Shown one piece after another: positions 12,531-23,491 of a DNA stretch of 64,000 nt (its first letter is position 1; every line of letters begins with the position of its first letter). The stretch spans positions 69,740,052 to 69,804,051 of the forward strand of contig CM067344.1 of assembly GCA_034190875.2 (NCBI GenBank), read 5' to 3'. The notes under the pieces are model-generated. The model had not been told where the DNA came from. It saw only the letters and a program-made list of their open reading frames with translations, and ran no database searches. Source of the DNA: Urechis unicinctus. Taxonomy: Eukaryota > Annelida > Polychaeta > Xenopneusta > Urechidae. The position numbers were made by a program, and so were the translations under genes.

Positions 12531-13151
12531 GTCACTACTAATTGTGTCACAATGTATTCCAACGTTGATATGACAGTCATCCCATATCAGCCCTAATCCC
12601 ATGTCGCCCAATAACAGCCGTCACTTCATGTCACCGTTTATCGTGCCATACTGAAATTAAAGAAGTAAGCAAAATTGTTGGAACATCGAAGCCAAGGTAA
12701 CCAAACCATTTAAGGGCAGTAAAAGTAACCTTCCTTAAGGCGATAATTAACGATGGTAAAAAATGTTAAATGCGTCCAATATCTGATTGGTGATTGCAGT
12801 CTTTGTTTAGCAAACCTTTATAATAGAATCCTGTTGCGTTTGCAGCTGAACAATATTACTGTTTCTCGGCGAGTTATAGGTAATCATTGTCACCGGAAAT
12901 CGAGGGAGGAATTGACACAACAATATTCTTCGTATCAAGATAAAGTGAAATAACTCATTGAACATTACCATGCCAAAACACGTTCATGTGTGCGTACCAC
13001 ACAGCACAGTCACAGCTTGAAAATCTTAAGTTTCATTCCAGGACGTCTGTTGCAGATACCATTTACCCTCCCGGCATTTACTGCACATTGTGTTCTGACG
13101 CGCTTTATTTAGGATGTAGAATACGTAATATCATGACCAGTTAGGTTTACC

Positions 13152-13421
13152 TTGGATAAAATGACTTATAGCATACAGGAGCTTCTTCGCCATGTATGCT
13201 TCAAAAGATCTGCTATTGCTATTGCTTCAGGCAATCAGCTCTATCGGGGTCGCTCATGCCTGTTGACTTTCGCTGACGAGGCTTCTTCAATGCGATTGGC
13301 TAATGTTACTTTATCATTAAATAATCTTCTGCCCATTCCTGTGACAGGATTACCAATAGCTGTCGGGAAAAAAAGTACTCCAGTTTCAGAGCAAACAATA
13401 CGAAGTCTGTATAACATATAG
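13152..13421 (+). other. Candidate conserved small ORF or decayed exon in D1
   Basis: An 89-codon frame containing RSCLLTFADEASSM. D2 has the same frame with RSCLLTFADEASSMQS. The more distant E2 carries an aligned frame (52302-52442) with HSCLFTYPDEVSAMQS. Over this stretch about half of the D/E changes are silent or conservative (F/Y, A/V, M/V). That hints at past coding selection but is too little to prove it. I recognise no domain. E1 has a one-base difference that breaks the frame. Confidence 0.25.
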
Positions 13422-13485
13422 TACTAATGAGCATTTATCATCCTAGCTTTGCTACTATGTAATAATATGAAGCTAGCATGAAGCT

Positions 13486-13809
13486 GTGTCTAATGAGCGG
13501 TCAACACTCAACGATATCGATGACGCAGCACTTCCGCCAATTCCACCAACGCTCAAGTTATTTCACTCAAGCTTCATTTTGACATCGGAAGCTTCATCCA
13601 AAAAGCGCATATCCATGGCGATAACAGCACATATAACAATTGACACTTCTCCAGTCGGCTCCAGATATATCTTCTTGGAAGAATTGGCCCATCCATTATT
13701 GAGCTATGTCAACAACATTTATTCCATGTTCTATGAATGCATTTCAGGCGGCGCGTGCTGCATAACATCATTTTACCGAGAGGATGGTAATGCTGTCAGT
13801 GCATACTAA
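13486..13809 (+). other. Candidate conserved small ORF or decayed exon in D1
   Basis: A 107-codon frame with LAHPLLSYVNNI. D2 has LAHPLLSYINNISFIP then stop (38099-38347), and B3 has LVHPLSSYVNNIAFIS then stop at the homologous position (42997-43296). E1 and E2 keep aligned open frames (28593-28886 and 52660-52956) with little peptide similarity. D1 has lost the stop through a small deletion and a substitution. B1 and B2 are disrupted by T-rich sequence. Unknown product. It may only reflect nucleotide similarity. Confidence 0.25.
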
Positions 13810-14985
13810 GAGACATTGAAGTCGCCTTGTGCTGCCTCGTACTTAATAGGTCAGAAACCTAACTCCGATTCAGTCTTAATTCATTTAACATGCGGAGTTC
13901 TGTTGATGGTGTATCCCACACATACTTTAAAGTCTAGAATAATCTCAATACATATGTCCTGGCTAGATGCTCTTGTCACATCGTTTGATGGACTTGTTAT
14001 GATATATATTACTTCAAAGCGTATAGTAGTGACAAGATAAAACAATCTGATCACGGGATCATTGTATAATTGCTGATACAACAGACATCACACAGCATAT
14101 TGATTATGGTGTGAGCAGTATAGTCTTGCCTGGTAAGTCACTTGTATTGCAGCAAAACAAGAGGTCTACTACAATGACATTTACGAGCATCATCACTCAG
14201 CCAGTAAGGGCGAGCACAATGGAACGAGACTCATAAAATGTACACATAAAGCCCGGGGACTCCTGCTGGGATTTAACCAGATTGGTGATCGGACATAGAG
14301 GTTTTTCGTGTTAAATAAGAATGATTTTGACAGTATTCATCTAAAATGACCAGGCTCAATATTTCCTTGACCGTACCGATATATCAACAGGCGTACAAAC
14401 ATTGCCGGTCATTAGAGTCATTATGCTCAACAGTTGAAAAACTGGCTGGTTAATAAGACCTTCTATAATAAGCAGCTAATCCTTGTCAAGCATCAACATA
14501 TATTAATCACAAACATCTAATCATACTTTGATACATTGTATAAATCATAAGTACAATGTTTGGTTTTATGTCTCAAAAATGTCTGTTTCTCCAGCGTAAT
14601 AGCGATGTATCATTTCGATGCGACAAACTTGGCTCAGATCAACTCTGACATGTCGCATGTTCCGTTGACCACTGTCGCATCAAGCAAAACGACCACGTCA
14701 AGGTTGGGCTACCACATGAAGGTCTGTCGTTTTATCAACACTCAAACTCCCGATAAAACTGATTATCCTATTTTATTAACTGTGCAGCACTTAAATCCGA
14801 ATGGATTCATCTTAGTAAAGCAAACAATGGCTCACAATGTTGTATCATCTCTGACGCATTGATAAATAAGCCGCTCACGTTAAGAGGAATGGAAATAACC
14901 ATAAACTACACCGACAGCGCGTGGCTGTCAAAGTGAAATGCATTAATTAGTCCATGCTGTCTTAGGTCACTAAGACGACTTGCTT

Positions 14986-15195
14986 TCATAGTGCTATGAT
15001 CCATCGCGAATTATACATGGAATGGCTTGTGTTTCCGTCCTCGACCTCTGAAGCAATGCAACGTCTGGTCAGCAAACCAATGTACGGGTGAATATTGTCC
15101 AGACAGTGCAATTTATCACTGTAAATGTCTCTTTGTATTGCACAATTCTTCCTACTTCTCAAGTTTCCCCCACAGCATAACGTGCTTAGCATCAA
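14986..15195 (-). other. Candidate conserved small ORF or decayed exon in D1
   Basis: A 69-codon minus-strand frame over the best island shared by B, D and E. It contains IQRDIYSDK, DNIH and IASEVEDG. E1 (30773-31078) keeps DNIH and IAAGVEDV in the same frame. B copies keep IQRDIYSDK but have an 11-base deletion that shifts the frame before the EIED motif. The pattern fits either a decayed exon or a conserved non-coding element. Confidence 0.22.
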
Positions 15196-16309
15196 CGCAA
15201 TATAACAGATTAATAACGCGCGTGTATTGTAGGCATACCGTTAGTTACAATACCCACAAATACAATATCACCCCATCTATACACAGAGTGCTAAATGGAG
15301 AAGAAAATTGCGTTTGTTGTGAGTAAATGCAGTATAATTCGCTCATAAAGATTGAAGCAAATTGACCAAATATCATCCCAAAATAAGTTTGTTATTCCAG
15401 TTTAGATGCTATCCATTTAACAGGAATGCTTTGTAAGAAGAAATATGATGCAAACATCTCATTTGTTATCTTTGGTCAATAACTAAACATATAATAAAAA
15501 TCGATATTGGGCGGTTTGACATGCCCATATAATTAACACCATTGGTCACTGTCACTTCCATTGTAGCATCGTCTTAGTGTTGGGGTTCATTTATGGTCGT
15601 AATGAGAATCATTAATGATCATTAATTAAACTGCACTTAGGTAATCAATGTTTTGTCCCTATGCGTATACACGTAGCTGTATACGCGTCAATCACTTACG
15701 ATCCTTACACCTTTTACCGATATTGCACTTGGTTGGTCAAATGTTGTAATTAGCATGCCAGTAAGAACTTTGGGAGGTAAAAAATTCAGCGTAATATGTG
15801 CGAGAGTTTGCGGCAAAAATATAATTATCCAATGCAACTACTGCCTTCTTCTCATTGAACCAGAATTCTCCATCCACAATGCACTCACGTCTTGTTATTA
15901 TTTTTATTAAAAACGAAGGAGACTCGCAGACCTCATATCGTACAATGAGCATCACGGCACGATATGGATTAGAGGCAAGATCGAGTTCATAAAAGTAATG
16001 TGTTGATTAATGATTTCAATAAATTGCACTTTCTATGAGCCAAAAAGGTAGTCGACGTGCAGCACAGTCATTTGTGATACATCAGAATGAGCAAGAAAAA
16101 TAACAGTCTTGAGACAATATGTACAGCCCGAGTAATAAGCATTCTCAGACGCAACACGTTAATAATCCCAAAAGAACCATCAATTCAGCGCTGAAGTCCA
16201 GCTTACTGGTGACGTGATAGGTTGATTTTGTTGAGGGACCAATGCATCACAGCCATTACAGTGTAGCGCAGTTAGCCCGTACGCCTTCTCCTACATTGCG
16301 AATAGATAA

Positions 16310-16860
16310 CTTAGCAACAAAACGATGGTCGCCGTGAAAAACTTCGCAACAGAGAGTTGATCAGTTAGCACTAAGGACGGAACTAACATGAGGTGGTTAG
16401 TTAGCCGTTGTGAAGAACTGTGCGATGGTCAGTTAGTAATTGTGATGAACTTGGCAAAAATGCGATGATCAGTTATCCATAGCGCTGTACACAGCCACTC
16501 AAATCATAAAATGCCTTCATTTCAGGCTATTGATAATGGCACTTGGGTCATAAAACGCTCCTCCCATGCTTCTCATACACAGTTAGTCATTGTGAGGAAC
16601 CTAACAACGGAGCAATGGTCAGTTTGTTATTCTAATGAACCTAGCAACATCGCTATGGTATTTTTGTCATTGTGTTGAACCTAGCAACAGAACCACGGTC
16701 AGTTTTTCATTGTGACATAGTAACAGAGCGATGATCTGTTAGTCATTGGACTGAACCGAACAACAGCGCGATGGTCAATTTGTCATTGTAAGGAACCTAG
16801 CAAACAAGCAATGGTCCATTAGTCAAAGGAACTTTGAAACATCGTTATAGACAGTTGGTT
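16310..16860. repeat. Degenerate 40-bp minisatellite in D1
   Basis: Units begin GAACCTAGCAACAGAGCGAT, continue with GGTCAGTTTGTCATTGTGA and repeat about every 40 bp. They are interrupted by the D/B junction-like sequence at 16500-16580. D2 has related units at 42740-42985. Copies are strongly diverged, so the array is old. No coding sense in any frame. Confidence 0.75.
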
Positions 16861-17000
16861 ATACTATGTGATTACCTCTGATTCTGGTCCATGGTCAGCT
16901 TGCTGACCATTTTGTGAACGTCGGTTCATGTGCCGATGTAATACTGGTTTCTGAGCAGATTTGCTCTTGCTCTGTCAGTTTTTACAACGTTTTTCATCAC

Positions 17001-17831
17001 ACCCTCTAACATAATGCGCCCCCTCAGTCATGTTCCTTTCAATTTTGTCCGCACCCTCTATCTGACCCTCTAACATAATACGTTCCTCTGTCATCTCCCT
17101 CTCAGTATTGGCCGCTCTCTCTATCTGACCCTCTAACATAATACGTCCCTCTGTCATCTCCCTCTCAGTATTGGCTGCTCTCTCTATCTGACCCTCTAAC
17201 ATAATACGTCCCTCTGTCATCTCCCTTTCAGTGTTGGCCGCTCTCTCTATCTGACCCTCTAACATAATACGTCCCTCTGTCATCTCCCTTTCAGTATTGG
17301 CCGCTCTCTCTATCTGACCCTCTAACATAATACGTCCCTCTGTCATCTCCCTCTCAGTTTTGGCCGCTCTCTCTATCTGACCCTCTAACATAATACGTCC
17401 CTCTGTCATCTCCCTCTCAGTATTGGCCGCTCTCTCTATCTGACCCTCTTACATAATACGTCCCTCTGTCATCTCCCTTTCAGTATTGGCGCTCTCTCTA
17501 TCTGACCCTCTAACATAATACGTCCCTCTGTCATCTCCCTCTCAGTATTGGCCGCTCTCTCTATCTGACCCTCTAACATAATACGTCCCTCTGTCATCTC
17601 CCTCTCAGTATTGGCCGTTCTCTCTATCTGACCCTCTAACATAATACGTCCCTCTGTCATCTCCCTCTCAGTATTGGCCGCTCTCTATATCTCAACCTCT
17701 AACATGATGCGTCCCCTTTGTCATCTCCCTCTCGGTCTTGTCCGCATCCTCTATATTACCCTCTAACATAACGTGTTCTCTCGGCAATCTCCCTCTCAGT
17801 ATTGACCACGCTCTCTATTTGACCCTCTAAC
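17001..17831 (-). repeat. 63-bp minisatellite, about 13 units, encoding a 21-residue repeat on the minus strand
   Basis: The unit on the plus strand runs through CCCTCTAACATAATACGTCC and is 63 bp, exactly 21 codons. On the minus strand it reads as MTEGRIMLEGQIERAANTER plus E, a charged, helix-prone repeat. Frames 16975-17409 and 17469-17660 are open. They are separated by a TTA change that makes a stop near 17450 and a one-base loss near 17490. Many unit differences are silent (GAG/GAA, AAT/AAC, GCG/GCA). The last units near 17700-17831 are more degenerate. No gene around it is recognised, so this is a minisatellite or a broken coding repeat. Confidence 0.9.
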
Positions 17832-18410
17832 GAAAGGGGCCCATGGGTCCTTGGGTGAACATGGCGAACTGTATTTGTAAGTATAAAAAATTTAAATATG
17901 GCCCATATAAGTTATTTTGGATTTTAAATTTTTGACAACCACAATACAACAAATTTTCTTTACCATCGCACGTATACTGATCCATTTTACTTGACAGTGT
18001 GCCAGTGAGGCTAGCAGACAGCAGCGGCGATCTTTGTCCAGCAAGATGTGTAAGGCTGCTGTTAGCAAACCAGTGAAAACCCAGCAGAAGTGACACTTGC
18101 TGTACTTCAAGCTTACTTTGTGACAAAACTATTGATAATTTAAAATACAATGTAATGTATTGAAATATCTAAATTTGAATGGGCTTCGAGTGGAAACAAA
18201 TTTATGATACGACCATTTACGACGGAGGAACGACGCGATTTAGTCCCGTATTAAATTAGATTTGTTCGTAAGCAGAAGTAAATTGTCGACATTCTTAAAA
18301 TTTTCTTCAACTTACAAAACTTGTACGACCATCTGACCGATATCTACGATTTTAAAAGCGATCGAAAAATTAACGAAAAATGTCCATGTGGAAACTCCAT
18401 GTGCTTTGAA
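17832..18410. other. Single-copy linker before A2
   Basis: About 580 bp seen only once in the window, so it does not belong to the A, B, D or E copies visible here, although the window begins exactly where A1 starts and could hide a first copy. A minus-strand frame of 107 codons (17827-18150) includes the Cys-containing piece YTCDGKENLLYCGCQK. It is not identifiable, and a second frame overlaps it. AT-rich sequence follows to the A2 start. Confidence 0.5.
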
Positions 18411-19027
18411 AACGTGGAATATTTTGATAGAACAGATCCATAATAAAAGTTTGATAATTGATTCAGCTTTCAGAAAATCGAGAATTCTTTTACAATCAGA
18501 CGATAATCAATAATTAATTGTGAAATTAAAAAAGTTTTGACCTGCTAGAATGTTTTTAACAATGCATTATTTATAATCACTCATATTCGAAAAAAGGTTT
18601 ACAATTACAGTACACTTTCAGAATATGTACACTGTTTTGCAATTGAATCATTGTGTACGGAGATATAATATATTGAACTTGATACTCCATACTTTCGTAA
18701 CTGGAAGTGATGACATCGATATCCATGAAATTTTTAGATGCGACTTAAGCTGCCGCGGAGAATATGTATTATTATCAGACATGTATTGACGATTTTATAA
18801 GCGTTCAAAATATTCATGAAACTTTTGTTGATATTTGATCGATACCACGATTATTCGACCTTGGGCGCTTGGAAAAACGTTTAGTCCAAATATATTTTTG
18901 TTAAAAAGTTTGCTATCAGATTGAGCTGCAAAATGATGTAAATTATATAGCGATCCGAATATTATTAACGGAGTAATTCGAAATACGAATACTTTTTGGA
19001 TGACCTTGACCTTAGCTTGCTGTCAAA
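18411..19027. repeat. Segment A2, near-identical copy of 1-641
   Basis: Starts with the same bases as the window start, shifted by 18,410 bp, with only a few substitutions. The short gap near 19028 reflects a shorter spacer before the microsatellite (the CAAAACACAAC part is missing). The high identity marks A-B1/A-B2 as the most recent large duplication here. Confidence 0.9.
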
Positions 19028-19369
19028 ATACATACATACATACATACATACATACATACATACATACATACATACATACATACATACATACAGACATACA
19101 TACATACATACATACATACATACATACATACATACATACATACATACATACATACATACATACATACATACATACATACATACATACATACATACATACA
19201 TACATACATACATACATACATACATACATACATACATAGACATACATACATACATACATACACATACATACATACACATACATACATACATACATACATA
19301 CATACATACATACATACATACATACATACATACATACATACATACATACATACATACATACATACATAC
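19028..19369. repeat. (CATA)n microsatellite, second copy
   Basis: About 340 bp of CATA units with isolated CAGA, TAGA and CACA variants at positions that differ from the first tract, so the tracts have mutated independently since duplication. It sits between A2 and B2. Open frames across it are repeat translations. Confidence 0.98.
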
Positions 19370-20542
19370 GCGACTGATCAAGGTAACTTGGCAAATGTGA
19401 ATTCGTCAAGTTAATAAAGTATCATCGAATACGAATACTGGGTGAAATATTGCAGAAGTTCAGCATATTGCCAGAAATTGGCTGTTCAGAAAAGCAATAA
19501 CTAATTTGGCGGTGGTGAATTGATTTAATTAGCATAAATGTTTTGATGCCACCTGCTCCACTCACGCTCAGGTTTGTTTTCACTGAAGCTTTGTCAGGTA
19601 ATCCGGACATCAGATATACACGGCTAGCACCACGCAAAGCAAATCTGACAGCAACAACAGTCTACGTCAGATAAATATTCGTGGAAATATTGGTCCATCC
19701 ATTATCAAGCTATGTCAACAATATTGCTTTTATTTTTTATTTTATTTTGCTAAGAATGCATGTGTAATTTACAACAGTATTTCACAAAGAAGTTTGTCAT
19801 GTTATTAATACACATATGTCATGATGATTAGACGTTTCTAACAGGTCTTGAGGTCGCCTCGTGATAACTTTGTAGATTTACACAAAAAATGTAACAGCTT
19901 CCAGCTATCTACCATTCAGAGCAGCAATGCTGCTCTCTGTCAATGGAAATGTTGGATCCATTACCCTCATACACATCACAATATGATGAACTTGGTTGGT
20001 GCTGTTTTGTTGACGTCATATTACACTGATCAGGCAAAACATGATGATGTACTGATTGTACGATCAATAGATGATTGCCGATATCATGGACATTATATAT
20101 ATGTGTGGGCAAAGAGATGTATAGTGTTGCCATGCTGCCCACGCCAGCCACAAGTAGCTCTGTCGTTCTTCAGATCCCGTCGAGGTAAAATAAACTACAA
20201 ATGCCGCTTGTTTTGCCGGCCACCATCTCAACAAGTAACCCAATCACGTTAAGGCAGTGGGATTTTATGAAAAGTGTCGTTTTATCTTACAACTTACCTG
20301 TTGCGTGGTACCATACCTTATTATTAATCACATCGGATTCAAGTCCCATTGTGTGGCGTACGATTGCCTCAACTATCCTCACCTGGCGCCAAACAAACAA
20401 TTTGCCTTATAACTGTACATTGCTCCAAGCGCCGTAAATCATCCCTGAGAGATTAACTTATATGTCAAATCATACTTTGCAATGTAATAAGTAAACTGGC
20501 CATGTTGAGAGAACTGGCAATATGTAAAGCCTGCACTTAAAA

Positions 20543-20755
20543 CTACATCAGAAATTCCTTTGCCCATGCTATCAGTGGTCCCCATGGCGACCTGCATTCA
20601 TGGTGCCAGGATTGATCATGGAGAAGTGATGAAATAGCGTTCGTGTATTGTCGTCCTCGATTTCTACAGCAATGCTGCCCCTGGTCAGCAAGGCGAACAT
20701 TGTCCAAACATTGTGATTTATCACTGTAAATGTCTCTTTGGATTACACAGTGCAT
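20543..20755 (-). other. Candidate frame over the B/D/E island in B2
   Basis: A 70-codon minus-strand frame with IQRDIYSDKSQCLDNV, matching the D1 frame at 14986-15195 before an 11-base deletion. B3 carries a longer version (43871-44263) with IRRDIYSDKSQCLDNV. After the deletion point the peptide no longer matches D or E. Most likely non-coding or decayed. Confidence 0.15.
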
Positions 20756-23346
20756 CTTGCTTCCCCAGCTTTCTCGTCAGAAGACATATAACGTAACGAA
20801 TTAAACAAGTATACCAGATTAATGACGCGCGCATATTGTAGGCATGTCACCAATGAACAACTGAGTTGTTCAATATGGGCCTAGCCCAGACCATCATCCT
20901 TTAATAACATGCATCAGTTGATTAGATCGTCAGCACAGTAGGCTATACCTATATTTATCAGCACAGTCGCTACACTCACTCACTCGTCACAGCTATAGTC
21001 GTCTATACCCAACCATCAATCACCTCTGTGGCCAATAATCACCCATATCTCAGCATAGTCGCCTTTACCCACACATAAATCTGTGTATTTGCCAATGCCC
21101 ACCCATATATCAGCACAGTAGCAAATATCTAACAATATATTTACAACTTAGTTGCCATTTCCTTCCACTACATCACCACAAGGCTGTTAATGTATATCGC
21201 CATGATGAAAAGAATCAGCTTATTTACTGCACCGCCATGATTGAACGGCTGCACTAACTCTCCATCTCCTGGACTGCTTGCATCGATCCAACTGACTGTA
21301 TTTTTCCGGCCTGAAATCAAGGGACACGACATTATCAAGGTATGAGTCGTCTAGTATGCATGATCTGTATTGACCATTGCACCTTATTCTAAATTATTGA
21401 TCCGTAATCATATCAACAGGTGAGCGTAACTGCCAATAACATGTTTTCCATTCTCGTAACAAATGTGAGTTAAAGGTTTAAGTGGATGACTGCACACGAG
21501 AGGCTCTAAACGATCATCACAATTATCTTCATCTTCCACTGTTATGATAGCTGTTGTGCTACAGCTGTTGATGGTTTCTGACGACAACATACGATACAAA
21601 CCCAGAACCGCTGATGATGGTTACATCAATGATCAGAATGAACACATTCAAGGATCAACGAGAGCACCGAGTCAATCGACCAATTCTGTGCCAAGAGTCT
21701 GGCCAAAGTTCATAGGGTTTTTGATCAAATCAAGAAACTGCTTGTGTAGATAATAATACAACCACTGCCAAACGATTTGTAATACTCAAAAGTCAATAAT
21801 TTAACAAATTGTCATCGATTTTTACAATATGTGCAATTGCAGAATGTGCATATTCATAATAATGTGCAGGGTATACATTAAATGTATTTCATACAATGGT
21901 TTGCTACGCTATATACCTTTACTTTAACATGTGCGTGTATGAATGACACAATAGAACATTTGCAGTAGTAAGATTTGATGAAAGGAAAGCCAGCCTTAAA
22001 TGATTCTCTGTCGATATCTGTGGTGTTTTCTCTGCCAGGGTCATAGATCAGCCTGAAAAAAAAATCTTTCATAGCGTCTTATTTTCACAAGACATCAGCT
22101 GCTGACATAAGCACGAATGACACGTGCAGTTGTCCTCAGAACCATTGGCGAGTAATAGAGAAACAGAGCTTACTGCAAAAATCACAGGTTACTCAAGTCA
22201 ATTCCTTGGGTGCTTTTGTACCAAGCCTGCAAACACAATGGTTAAGTATATAACTCCATGTCCTTCCGAGTCGACTTATCGCCAATAGGATCTAACGGCT
22301 TGCTGGTACTGGATATTTACACGCTATTGCGCCCCTTTAGAATATTTACAATAATCCTGCTAACCATGTGTTGCCCGGCAACGTTTTGGGGTTTTGTGTT
22401 CTGCGCCACACCTCCATCCGTAGATACATTGCACCTTAACCTTGCAACCATTACACTATAGCTTGTTCAGTGGTCAGCACTTGGATAGATTCCACAGGTT
22501 GTGTCTTTAGGTGATGTGTACAGGCGGTCTATTGATATACATTGAATCAGAGGTTTGTCTGATTGATTCAGCTTCACTGCTGGGTAGACTAATCTTATCC
22601 AATTGCAGGTGCGTTGGACAAATTCGATTGTTCAACTGGGCTCTAGGTCGATATTGCAGTGTGGTCATTTTTACCACTGATAGTATAAGGTCATATCAAC
22701 TGTATCAGACCTGGGAGGGCTTTGTTTTAGACAACGATACCACATTTGGATTCAATTGGGACAATTCGATAACTTTATAAAGAATTTATAAAGAAAAAGA
22801 GTCAAAATGTTTGCATAAATTAGTGATGGCATGAGCACTTACAAAAGTATATACGATCTATTTATCTACATAATATACCGAGACACTATGCGATATTTTA
22901 GGGAGGACCAAGGAGTCGAATGTCTCCCTCAGAGACGTTGACTGGTGTGAGAATGGCATTGTATACAAAGTGTCAATAGGTAGCCTGGCATTCTGAGAGG
23001 ATACCCTAACAGAAAGCCTGTTGACATGATGTGACCTTGCAATAAGCATTTCAACAAATTTCATCCTGTATTAGATCTGGCTGAGGAAACTGTTTTCTCC
23101 AGTCTTTCCATCTGTCGCTGCTATAGAAGACTATACATAACTGATCAATCAATATGTCTACTAGGGTTATTGGGTTAGGTATATAAGATATCAAGCCGAT
23201 TCTATTTACTGTTTCTAGAAAACTGCTGCGAACAAAAAAAAAATTATGAATGATTGACAACGGATCCTCATTTTGGAAAGCATATTTAAGCAATCTATAA
23301 GATTCATCTGCGCTTAATGTCTTGGATGGCCTGACTCCGCCGTGAA

Positions 23347-23491
23347 TGCTTGCTGCCTCAATAGAGGATGTTCTCTGTGCTGCTTGCTGTCTCAACGCAG
23401 CATGTTCTCTATGCCGGTTGCTGTCTCAACAGAAGGTGTTCTCTGAGCTGCTTTCTGTCTCAACACAGCATGTTCTCTAAGCCGCTTGATA
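23347..23491. repeat. 34-bp minisatellite, about 4 units in B2
   Basis: Short version of the array at 6492-7021. The last two units match the last two of B1, so the contraction or expansion involved the interior or left side. Flanking B sequence is collinear on both sides. Confidence 0.9.

Larger units (their letters stand above)
12530..16582. repeat. D unit, copy 1 (D1)
   Basis: About 4 kb collinear with 37554-43063 (D2), at perhaps 90% or better identity by eye in aligned blocks. D1 lacks about 1 kb that D2 carries at 40145-41150 and most of the D2 34-bp minisatellite region. Islands align with B and E. Two forward frames (13152-13421 and 13486-13809) have counterparts in D2 and partly in E. 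No recognised gene. Confidence 0.88.
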
